Source: Nitrososphaerales archaeon (GTDB taxonomy: Archaea; Thermoproteota; Nitrososphaeria; Nitrososphaerales; Nitrososphaeraceae). Taken from it: a stretch of 5,410 nucleotides of DNA. The position numbers and the translations under genes are program-made. The notes under the pieces are model-generated. The model was given only the letters and a program-made list of their open reading frames with translations. It was not told the DNA's origin and did not search any database. Shown one piece after another: positions 1 to 5,307 of the stretch. The stretch's first letter is position 1, and each line of letters begins with the position of its first letter. The stretch is from assembly GCA_029237515.1 (NCBI GenBank), contig JARBAV010000213.1:1-5410 (forward strand). The letters run 5' to 3'.

Positions 1-2
1 TG

Positions 3-236
3 GTAAATGAGGCCGAACAATTGATTGATGAGATAAGTCAAAAATACAACAATATCACTGTAGAGGATTGTAACGGATTTTTTAACGACGGTGTTAAGCG
101 AGACTACAAAAAAATAACAATATGGAGCCAGGGGATTGATAGCCTCTGGTTTAATGCACTGATAGCCAGGATAAAGGAAATTGCAAACGTGGATTCCGTT
201 CCGATAGTGTCCGGTGGAATAATGTACTCGGTTTAG
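3..236 (+). CDS. 3' end of an unrecognised protein gene (partial)
   Basis: The reading frame is open from the first base of the window to a TAG at 234-236, giving the last 77 residues of a protein whose start lies outside. An internal TTG at 21 is a possible start, but the open frame before it argues for a longer protein. The visible part is soluble, mixed-charge and has no signal peptide or membrane segment. A segment rich in K, D and aromatic residues (DYKKITIW) is followed by a likely amphipathic helix (SLWFNALIARIKEI) and a short hydrophobic end (VPIVSGGIMYSV). I do not recognise the family. It lies directly upstream of nop5 on the same strand, so co-transcription is possible. Its stop is very close to the disrupted nop5 5' end, so an indel could also have altered this C-terminus. 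Confidence 0.6.
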   Translation, partial: VNEAEQLIDEISQKYNNITVEDCNGFFNDGVKRDYKKITIWSQGIDSLWFNALIARIKEIANVDSVPIVSGGIMYSV

Positions 237-238
237 CT

Positions 239-508
239 TTGATTACTTGCAACAAACTTTCTACTACGCATTTAGGTGAATTATCTCAACAAATCAGAAC
301 GAAAAGATCTTTATGAGCAGTATGCATCTTCTTATTTTGAATCAGCTCTGATATCGATCAGGATTCTATTCTAGAAAAGGCTGGGTTTGTTACTAATACG
401 ACTCAGGCGCAGCGTGAGCTGCGTAAATTCGCCATCGATTTATCCTCATCTAAAATAAAGGAAACATCAGAGCAGCTTGACCTGCATGTCATACAAGCCG
501 TCAGTGGA
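239..508 (+). pseudogene. Displaced 5' portion of nop5 (frameshifted N-terminal domain)
   Basis: The nop5 frame continues upstream of the first standard start codon (TTG 509) with clear family sequence (RELRKFAIDL, DLHVIQAV) back to about 353. It then meets TGA codons at 338 and 314. Between about 276 and 350 a different frame (one base offset) carries protein-like sequence (ERKDLYEQYASSYFESAL) that runs naturally into DIDQDSILEKAGF of the nop5 frame. Further upstream, 224-274 is open again in the nop5 frame (VLGLALITCNKLSTTHL), which resembles the first strand of a Nop5 N-terminal domain. One extra base near 275 and one missing base near 350 would join all three pieces. This could be real gene decay, programmed frameshifting or sequencing indels. 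The joined peptide would still be somewhat shorter than typical archaeal Nop5 N-terminal domains. The late part is strongly nop5; the first 30 codons are tentative. Confidence 0.55.
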
Positions 509-1408
509 TTGGATGAGCTTGACAAGATAATTAACACCATCGGGACAAGAATGAGAGAATGGTATGGTCTGCATTTTCCTGAGCTCGATAATTTGATCCA
601 GAGCATATCCCTCTACGCAAATATAGTTAGAGAAGCAGGGTTTAGGACTAGCATAACAGGTAATCTTCTTGAAAGATTGGGATTGGACGAAAAGAGGAGA
701 CAGATTGTACTTCAAGCTGCTCAAAGGAGCAGAGGCGGAGATATCACCTCGGAAAACCTAGCAATTATAAAGCAGCTAGCATACCAGGTGATTCTTCAGA
801 CAGAGCTTAGAAGAATTATCGCAGATCACATTGAAAACACGATGGAGCTCATTGCGCCAAATACAAAGGAGCTTTTGAGCCCTTTGGTAGGAGCTAGGAT
901 GATAGCTAAGGCTGGAAGTCTTGAAAGGTTTGCGCATCTTTCATCCAGCACAGTTCAAGTTCTAGGTGCGGAGAAGGCCCTGTTTAGATCGTTAAAAACA
1001 GGATCTAGTACCCCAAAGCATGGTATCCTTTTTCAGCATCCACTCATCCATTCTGCACCAAGGTGGCAGAGAGGAAAGATAGCAAGATCTGTTGCATCCA
1101 AAGCCTCGATCGCTGCCAGAATTGACCTTTACCGAACAGGTGAAAAAGACGTCTCTCTTTCCGACAAATTAAAACTTAGAATAAATGAAATTCAACAGAA
1201 GTATAGTCAACCCCCACCAGAACGACCTAGCCGAAACTTTAGAAGCCGGCCCTTTAACAGGTTCGGCCCGGGACCTAGAGGACGACGAGTTGGAGGTGGA
1301 GGTAAAGGAAGAGGAAAGGGAGGTAGATATTCTGATGATAGAGGAGGAGGCTATGGCAGGGGAACAAAATTTAGAAGCAATAAGAAAAAAAAGAGGAGGC
1401 AAGACTAA
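509..1408 (+). CDS. nop5: Nop5 (Nop56/58-like), C/D-box sRNP core protein
   Basis: Nop5 is the scaffold of the archaeal C/D-box sRNP. Its C-terminal NOP domain binds the L7Ae–guide RNA complex, its coiled coil dimerises, and its N-terminal domain holds fibrillarin. The start of the coiled-coil region carries REWYGLHFPELD, and the NOP signature runs from about 890 to 1135, with GAR, AGSLERFAHL, STVQVLGAEKALFRSLKTG, PKHG and WQRGKIAR. After position 1223 the protein becomes a basic Arg/Gly-rich, probably disordered tail ending in KKKKRRQD. The TTG at 509 is only the first standard start in frame. It has no Shine-Dalgarno motif and lies in the middle of the conserved fold, so it is unlikely to be the true start. 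Without the displaced upstream part the protein would lack its fibrillarin-binding domain. The stop is TAA and flpA follows on the same strand. Confidence 0.93.
   Translation: MDELDKIINTIGTRMREWYGLHFPELDNLIQSISLYANIVREAGFRTSITGNLLERLGLDEKRRQIVLQAAQRSRGGDITSENLAIIKQLAYQVILQTELRRIIADHIENTMELIAPNTKELLSPLVGARMIAKAGSLERFAHLSSSTVQVLGAEKALFRSLKTGSSTPKHGILFQHPLIHSAPRWQRGKIARSVASKASIAARIDLYRTGEKDVSLSDKLKLRINEIQQKYSQPPPERPSRNFRSRPFNRFGPGPRGRRVGGGGKGRGKGGRYSDDRGGGYGRGTKFRSNKKKKRRQD
1223..1405 (+). other. Arg/Gly-rich C-terminal tail of Nop5
   Basis: About 61 residues after the NOP domain are low-complexity and rich in R, G and K. They include RPSRNFRSRPF, GPGPRGRRVGGGGKGRGKGG, DRGGGYGRG and a final KKKKRR cluster. 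The composition resembles the GAR/RGG domains that eukaryotes carry on fibrillarin, and many archaeal Nop5 proteins instead end in Lys/Glu-rich tails. An RNA-binding or condensate-like role is inferred. The coding strand here is strongly purine-rich. Confidence 0.8.
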
Positions 1409-1477
1409 AAATGTTTGAACAAGACACATATGCTGTTTCAAAATTATTCCACCGGTCTATCAGAGTATCTTGACAAC

Positions 1478-1481
1478 GGAG
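1478..1481 (+). promoter_or_regulatory. Possible ribosome binding site of flpA
   Basis: GGAG lies 10 bases upstream of the TTG at 1492. It supports that TTG as the fibrillarin start, which is also the only standard start codon between the in-frame TGA at 1471 and the conserved domain. Confidence 0.4.
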
Positions 1482-1491
1482 TTCGGATAAT

Positions 1492-2163
1492 TTGAACAGT
1501 GACAGTAAGATATGGGTATACGTTGATGGACAAAAATGCCTTGCCACACCAAATTTAGATGAAGGGAACACCGTATACGGTGAGCGGCTCATTCGGGACA
1601 ATCATAAGGAATTCAGACAATGGGATGTATATAGGAGCAAGTTAGCTGCTGCTATCCAGAAAGGAATGCGGGATTTTCCCTTCGGAGTTGGTTCTAGGGT
1701 ATTATATCTAGGCGCTTCAACAGGTACTACTGTAAGTCATATATCTGATATTATCGGAAATGAAGGTATCCTTTTCGCTGTAGAACCTGCCGTTAGGGTT
1801 GCACGAGAGCTTTTAGAAAATGTCGCAACGAGGAGGTATAATGTAATCCCAATTGTTGAAGATGGTCGCAGGCCAAAATCGTACTATTCTATATTTGGGA
1901 CCGTACAAACAGTATACTGTGATATTGCCCAACCTGATCAGACTGATATTGCTATCGAGAACTGCAAGGTATATCTGGAAAAGGGAGGAGTGTTACTCCT
2001 GGTTGTAAAATCTAGAAGTATAGATGTGGTCAAAGACCCAAGAGTAGTAATACAGGAAGAAGCGAAGAAACTTGAATCAAACGGGTTCATCATACAGCAG
2101 ATCATTGACCTTGAACCATTTGATAAGGACCATGGGATGATTTATGCAGTGTATTCGAAGTAG
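1492..2163 (+). CDS. flpA: Fibrillarin-like rRNA/tRNA 2'-O-methyltransferase
   Basis: Fibrillarin is the SAM-dependent methyltransferase of the C/D-box sRNP and methylates the 2'-OH of rRNA and tRNA nucleotides chosen by guide RNAs. The 223 residues match the usual archaeal length. A short N-terminal beta domain (IWVYVDGQKCLAT) leads to YRSKLAAAI at 47-55. The SAM-binding loop is VLYLGASTGTTVSHISDI at 70-87, with acidic E98 after the next strand (FAVE). VYCDIAQPDQ spans 141-150, VKSRSIDVVKDP 172-183, and EPFDKDHGM 208-216. The presumed catalytic set K50, D144, K173 and H214 is complete. The TTG start is forced by an in-frame TGA at 1471. It lies 83 bp after nop5, so the two are probably one transcription unit that keeps Nop5 and fibrillarin in balance. 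It converges on rnhB, and no obvious T-rich terminator follows it. Confidence 0.96.
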   Translation: MNSDSKIWVYVDGQKCLATPNLDEGNTVYGERLIRDNHKEFRQWDVYRSKLAAAIQKGMRDFPFGVGSRVLYLGASTGTTVSHISDIIGNEGILFAVEPAVRVARELLENVATRRYNVIPIVEDGRRPKSYYSIFGTVQTVYCDIAQPDQTDIAIENCKVYLEKGGVLLLVVKSRSIDVVKDPRVVIQEEAKKLESNGFIIQQIIDLEPFDKDHGMIYAVYSK

Positions 2164-2194
2164 GAGGGTGCGTGCGTACGTCGGCACAAGAAGA

Positions 2195-2216
2195 TAGACT
2201 AAAATAGATAAAATCT
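2195..2216 (-). terminator. T-rich tract downstream of rnhB
   Basis: On the minus strand the sequence just past the rnhB stop reads GATTTTATCTATTTTAG. Archaeal RNA polymerase terminates at oligo-T stretches without a needed hairpin, so this is a plausible rnhB terminator. It is a weak composition-based call. Confidence 0.3.
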
Positions 2217-2238
2217 TGCTTCATACTGCAGTACCTTA

Positions 2239-3051
2239 TTAAACTAATTTATGAGACTCCAGACTGAGCACAAGATGTCTTTGTACTCGTTCTCTGAGTA
2301 ACTTCTTCACTGGTAACCAAGAATTTCTGACGAACGGGGGAGCTACTCCAACTTCCTCAATCCAAGATTTAATGAAGCCAGCCGTCTTCTTATCCGATGG
2401 GTATCCGCTACCAATTCCATGATGAAGCTTCTTAATACTACCAAGTTCTTCTTCTCGGATTACCTTGGCAACTATTGAAGCTGCTGAAACAGCCAGATGC
2501 AAACTATCTGCGTGATGAAATGAAAAAATAGTGAGCTTCCCATTTCTTATTCGAATTCTTCTCTTGAGGTTGCATAGAATATTTGCTTTGAATTTTTCTT
2601 GGTTCACATCACAACAATCTACAAATATGCTATCAGCCTTCATGTTATCGATAACCTGAGCCATGGCCAGGGCTTCCAGATTGTTTAGTCTATTAAGAGT
2701 AACATGATCATCTATCTCTGTAGTTTGTACTACATAAACACAGATCGATTTTGCTATGCCGACAATCTGTCCATATTTTTCAGCTCTTTCTTTTCTAGAA
2801 AGCTCTTTTGAATCTTTTACTCCAATCCGTTTCAGCTCACGCATGTCTTTTTCTCTAAAACTTACGCCCGCAACAACCATCGGACCAATCACTGCTCCTC
2901 TCCCAGCTTCATCCACACCTCCAAGAATTCTGTTAGTCTGATTTCCTACTTTAGCTGAAACTACACCAAGCTTTGAAATCTGATCAATCTTCACTCCTAA
3001 ATGATAATGATAATGACTATCAACTATAGGTCCTTTTATCTGCCTAGTCAC
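2239..3051 (-). CDS. rnhB: Ribonuclease HII
   Basis: RNase HII cleaves the RNA strand of RNA–DNA hybrids and starts removal of single ribonucleotides misincorporated in DNA. The metal-binding acidic residues are all present: D47 and E48 in GGVDEAGRG, D145 in IFVDCCDVN, and D182 in HHADSLHLAVSAASIVAKV. Other family motifs are VKDSKELS (78-85), the archaeal-type GSGYPSDKKTAGF, and a C-terminal W-containing segment (NSWLPVKKLL). With the GTG at 3051 the protein has 270 residues and about 43 before the GGVDEAGRG motif, where most family members have only a few. The only other standard starts are GTG at 2994, still leaving about 25 extra residues, and the motif's own valine codon. An in-frame TAA at 3055-3057 sets the upstream limit. 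It is monocistronic in this window, convergent with flpA and divergent from trm1. Confidence 0.95.
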   Translation of the reverse strand: MTRQIKGPIVDSHYHYHLGVKIDQISKLGVVSAKVGNQTNRILGGVDEAGRGAVIGPMVVAGVSFREKDMRELKRIGVKDSKELSRKERAEKYGQIVGIAKSICVYVVQTTEIDDHVTLNRLNNLEALAMAQVIDNMKADSIFVDCCDVNQEKFKANILCNLKRRIRIRNGKLTIFSFHHADSLHLAVSAASIVAKVIREEELGSIKKLHHGIGSGYPSDKKTAGFIKSWIEEVGVAPPFVRNSWLPVKKLLRERVQRHLVLSLESHKLV

Positions 3052-3082
3052 TTGTTATTGTAAGTAGGACAATGCGCCTTCT

Positions 3083-3090
3083 TACTTATA
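3083..3090 (-). promoter_or_regulatory. Possible TATA box of rnhB
   Basis: TATAAGTA on the minus strand is centred about 35 bp upstream of the GTG at 3051. With the usual archaeal spacing, transcription would start near 3060 and leave a leader of under 10 bases. That fits a near-leaderless mRNA starting at 3051 rather than at 2994. Confidence 0.3.
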
Positions 3091-3170
3091 GTTTTCATCC
3101 AAATAGTACATCTTCCTGATTTCGTCGAAGGATTAAATCAACTGTTACCCTGATTTATACATCGGTCGCC

Positions 3171-3207
3171 AAATTAGACTGCTTGCTCGTGCAAGCTCGC
3201 CTAGTTT
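3171..3207. other. Imperfect stem-loop in the intergenic region
   Basis: AAATTAG (3171-3177) pairs with CTAGTTT (3201-3207) over 7 bp including one T·G wobble. After an internal loop (ACT against TCGC), GCTTGC (3181-3186) pairs perfectly with GCAAGC (3191-3196) across a TCGT tetraloop. That gives 13 bp over 37 bases. It is not followed by a T-tract on either strand, so it does not look like a terminator. It could be part of a structured RNA or a protein-binding site. Confidence 0.5.
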
Positions 3208-3390
3208 CAAATCAAAATAACCATCTAACAATTTATCGAATTTCTATGGCTACCATCTAATACCATTACCTGTGTCACTAATTGTATACCAGGGTTTGAA
3301 CCCTCTGCCTTCTCCCACCTACCCTCACTCATTTATTTGACACCTGCAACTTTTCGAAACATGTAATATACCATATGTTGAGCTAGATTG

Positions 3391-3400
3391 TAAATTTAAA
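3391..3400 (+). promoter_or_regulatory. Possible TATA box of trm1
   Basis: TAAATTTAAA is an AT-only block ending about 22 bp before the TTG at 3422. This is the spacing expected if transcription starts at or next to the start codon, as in leaderless archaeal mRNAs. No good Shine-Dalgarno motif lies at ideal distance, which agrees with leaderless initiation. Confidence 0.35.
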
Positions 3401-3421
3401 GGATGGGGGATTTGAAGAGTA

Positions 3422-4867
3422 TTGTCATACGATGAATTTGGCCGATTCATTGACGAAAGTGACAACCCCAATAATGAAATAGACAGACAACTAACTGAAG
3501 AATTCATTCCAACCTACGAAGGAAGTACTGCTCTTCTTGTTCCTAAAGAATCTCTTCGGACAAAAGTTCCTCCGAGGACACCAGCATTCTTCAACCCGGC
3601 CGCAAGGCTCAGCAGAGACATATCAATCCTGATCTACACTTCTTTTATCAGAATATATTCAAATCAGTTCAAGAATGGTCAAATTACCCTCGCGGATGCA
3701 TTCAGTGGTGTCGGTGCTAGATCCATTAGAGTAGCTAAGGAGACTCCGTGTATTGATAAGGTGATCCTTAATGATCTCAACCCAATAGCAATAAGAGCCG
3801 CCAGGGAATCAGCTAGGATTAATAATGTCGCTGACAAATGTTTATACTTTGAGAATGACATACACGTATTTCTAAACGCCCGTAATTCCATTAAAAAGGA
3901 AAGATATGTGATCGTTGACCTTGACCCCTTTGGCAGCCCTTCCCAATATGCAGATTCCCTATTAAGGGCAGTAACAGACGGTGGACTGGTTTCTGTTACT
4001 GCAACGGATACTGCTGTACTATTTGGAAAATATCCAAAGGTCTGTTTCAGAAAGTATTATAGTAACCCCATAAACTGCAATTATTCAAATGAAATTGCTG
4101 TTCGAATTCTGATATCCTTTCTAGGATTAGTAGCCGGAAGGATGGATCTTTCAATAGAACCTGTATTTGCCCATTCCCATCGTCATTATTCCCGTGTCTA
4201 TGTAAGGGTTTGGGTGAGTAGTAACGAAGCTAACAAATTATCTGATAACTTAGGCTATATCACCCACTGCTTCAACTGTGGCGACAGAAGAACGCATCCA
4301 TTTACGTTTCAATTACCACTTTTGTGTAATATCTGCGGGGGCAATGACAGGAATAATAAGAATGAAAGAAAAATACACATTGCCGGTCCTCTATGGATTA
4401 AACCGATATTTAATAAACAACTTATTTCTGATGTATTATATATTGACGGAAATAATAATTATGGTGCCGGAAGCTATGTATCAAATCGGGATGTCCTTGT
4501 GCCACCCTCCAAGGACTACCACAGTGATATAATATCAAATGAACATATGCTTAGCGAATATTATTCAAAATGGTCGCTACCACCACCATCGCGATTACCA
4601 TGCTTAGAGAGCTCAATCCAAATTTCATCTCAAAAGACCTTTCGTCAAATATTTCAACTGCTACATTTAGCTAGCTTGGAGTTAGATGACCAACCCTACT
4701 ACTATACAATTGATGAAGTTGGCTCTGCATTGAAGACAAGCCCTCCCCCAATGAACACTATTCTTGAACGAATTGCTCAGGGAGGATTTTGCGGAAGCAG
4801 AACCTCATTTAGACCTACTGGTTTCAAGACCAATGCTTCGATGGAAGAGATTAAGAAGCTCCTTTAA
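3422..4867 (+). CDS. trm1: tRNA (guanine(26)-N(2))-dimethyltransferase Trm1
   Basis: Trm1 uses SAM to make N2-methyl- and N2,N2-dimethylguanosine at tRNA position 26, a mark that prevents misfolding. N-terminal family motifs are EGSTALLVPK (33-42) and PAFFNPAARLSRDIS (54-68). The SAM fold shows ADAFSGVGARSIR (91-103) and NDLNPIAI (117-124); the catalytic-site motif is DLDPFGSP (166-173), followed by VTATDTAVLFGKYPK (192-206). A four-cysteine probable zinc site is formed by C283, C286, C302 and C305. GPLW at 322-325 and the C-terminal PYYYTIDEVG and SRTSFRPTGFKTNA complete the match. The 481 residues exceed the roughly 380 of euryarchaeal Trm1, because of about 30 extra N-terminal residues, the Cys module and a low-complexity stretch at about 341-400. 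The TTG start is forced by an in-frame TGA at 3413. It is likely transcribed from its own promoter. Confidence 0.95.
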   Translation: MSYDEFGRFIDESDNPNNEIDRQLTEEFIPTYEGSTALLVPKESLRTKVPPRTPAFFNPAARLSRDISILIYTSFIRIYSNQFKNGQITLADAFSGVGARSIRVAKETPCIDKVILNDLNPIAIRAARESARINNVADKCLYFENDIHVFLNARNSIKKERYVIVDLDPFGSPSQYADSLLRAVTDGGLVSVTATDTAVLFGKYPKVCFRKYYSNPINCNYSNEIAVRILISFLGLVAGRMDLSIEPVFAHSHRHYSRVYVRVWVSSNEANKLSDNLGYITHCFNCGDRRTHPFTFQLPLLCNICGGNDRNNKNERKIHIAGPLWIKPIFNKQLISDVLYIDGNNNYGAGSYVSNRDVLVPPSKDYHSDIISNEHMLSEYYSKWSLPPPSRLPCLESSIQISSQKTFRQIFQLLHLASLELDDQPYYYTIDEVGSALKTSPPPMNTILERIAQGGFCGSRTSFRPTGFKTNASMEEIKKLL

Positions 4868-4870
4868 GGA
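4868..4870 (+). promoter_or_regulatory. Weak Shine-Dalgarno-like site before the microORF
   Basis: GGA directly after the trm1 TAA, within TTTAAGGACATA, lies 4 bases before the ATG at 4875. It would allow reinitiation by ribosomes finishing trm1. The match to the anti-Shine-Dalgarno sequence is short. Confidence 0.25.
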
Positions 4871-4874
4871 CATA

Positions 4875-4967
4875 ATGAGGCTCGTAGGGAATGCTCCTGT
4901 TATTATAGTTGTTATCACACTTCAATTTCTTTTCCTTTTTATAATTAAATTAGCTGTATCAGTATGA
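4875..4967 (+). CDS. Possible 30-residue single-pass membrane microprotein
   Basis: An ATG 7 bp after the trm1 stop opens a 30-codon frame ending in TGA. It encodes a short start (MRLVGNAP) followed by about 16 almost purely hydrophobic residues (VIIVVITLQFLFLFII) and a tail KLAVSV, which has the shape of a single transmembrane helix. A short GGA stands 4 bases before the ATG. If real, it would be translated by coupling to trm1 and inserted in the membrane. The main alternative is that the hydrophobicity is only a by-product of the T-rich sequence that probably terminates trm1, since T in the second codon position gives F, L, I and V. I know no family for it. Confidence 0.3.
   Translation: MRLVGNAPVIIVVITLQFLFLFIIKLAVSV
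4919..4946 (+). terminator. T-rich terminator of trm1
   Basis: The sequence ATTTCTTTTCCTTTTTATAATT, split by only a few C and A bases, starts about 55 bp after the trm1 stop. Runs of T are sufficient for archaeal transcription termination. It overlaps the possible microORF, so either function weakens the other unless termination is partial. Confidence 0.45.
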
Positions 4968-5026
4968 TAATAAAATACAGAAACATCATGTTAACTCTTG
5001 CGAGTTGGTATCAGTAAAGTATACTT
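4954..5026. repeat. Cluster of short inverted and direct repeats
   Basis: Three small dyads occur in 73 bp: CTGTAT/ATACAG (4954-4959 and 4975-4980), AACTC-TTGC-GAGTT (4993-5006) and the perfect palindrome AAGTATACTT (5017-5026). The 9-mer GTATCAGTA is present twice in direct orientation (4956-4964 and 5008-5016). It lies between two convergent genes, so it is not an obvious promoter. It could be a 3'-end structure or a small RNA. Each element alone is short enough to occur by chance. Confidence 0.4.
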
Positions 5027-5061
5027 GCAGCAATAAGATAAAAAACTGCTTACCTAACTAC

Positions 5062-5307
5062 CTAGCCAAATTGGGCATATTCACCATCGTTAACTCGGTC
5101 GTTTAAGAAGACGAGTACTGCTTTTCCACCTGGCTCGCTATAGCATCGCTGAAGCTTAAAGCCGCCCTCTCTTATTAAGCCGCCTATGTCACGAGAAAGA
5201 ACCTTTTGGGGTCTAACTATTAACATTAATCCTTGATTAGATTTCTTGACTTCTACATGATTTCCGTGTGTAAGAATCCTTCCAACAAGATCAAGCACTC
5301 GCATCAT
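5062..5307 (-). CDS. Small unrecognised protein, 81 residues
   Basis: The frame ends in TAG (5062-5064). I start it at ATG 5307 because GGAG (5317-5320, minus strand) then sits at an ideal 9-base spacing; a TTG at 5313 and a second ATG at 5304 are alternatives. The protein is soluble. It begins with a helix-like MMRVLDLVGRIL, then a charged strand (HVEVKKSNQGLMLIVRP), then a second helix (SRDIGGLIREGGFKL) and a final strand (KAVLVFLND), so a compact alpha/beta fold is likely. A single Cys (RCYSEPGG) and a Gly-rich turn are notable. I do not recognise the family. Its start overlaps the end of another open frame by 17 bases, which suggests translational coupling in an operon whose main part lies beyond the window. 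Confidence 0.65.
   Translation of the reverse strand: MMRVLDLVGRILTHGNHVEVKKSNQGLMLIVRPQKVLSRDIGGLIREGGFKLQRCYSEPGGKAVLVFLNDRVNDGEYAQFG

Larger units (their letters stand above)
3052..3421. other. 370-bp divergent intergenic region between rnhB and trm1
   Basis: No convincing coding frame is visible here. It holds candidate promoters for both flanking genes, a long imperfect stem-loop (3171-3207), the near-palindrome AGGGTTTGAACCCT at 3291-3304, and an 8-bp direct repeat CCTGATTT at 3115-3122 and 3149-3156. It is long for a simple divergent promoter and could hold a small RNA gene. I could not fit tRNA, C/D-box, RNase P or SRP RNA signatures. Confidence 0.6.

Noticed and set aside
467..724. 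Minus-strand open frames across nop5
   Set aside because: They are antisense shadows of the conserved Nop5 coiled-coil region with no recognisable domain.
1185..1418. Acidic 77-residue open frame overlapping the end of nop5
   Set aside because: Its Glu/Asp-rich sequence is the out-of-frame reading of purine-rich Arg/Gly codons in the clearly homologous Nop5 tail.
314..1473. TGA recoding (readthrough) in nop5 and flpA leaders
   Set aside because: The frames beyond the TGA codons do not show continuous family sequence, conserved Trp in the genes uses TGG, and frameshifts explain nop5 better.
3291..3365. tRNA gene on the minus strand ending near AGGGTTTGAACCCT
   Set aside because: The T-stem has mismatches in its last two pairs, and no acceptor stem, D-arm or anticodon arm could be fitted.
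4278..4532. 84-residue open frame inside trm1
   Set aside because: It overlaps the Trm1 zinc and GPLW region in another frame and has no independent support.
4956..5016. C/D-box guide RNA on the minus strand (ATGATGT with two CTGA)
   Set aside because: The C-like box is imperfect and the spacings of about 20 bases between boxes do not fit the usual archaeal arrangement; no second C box was found.
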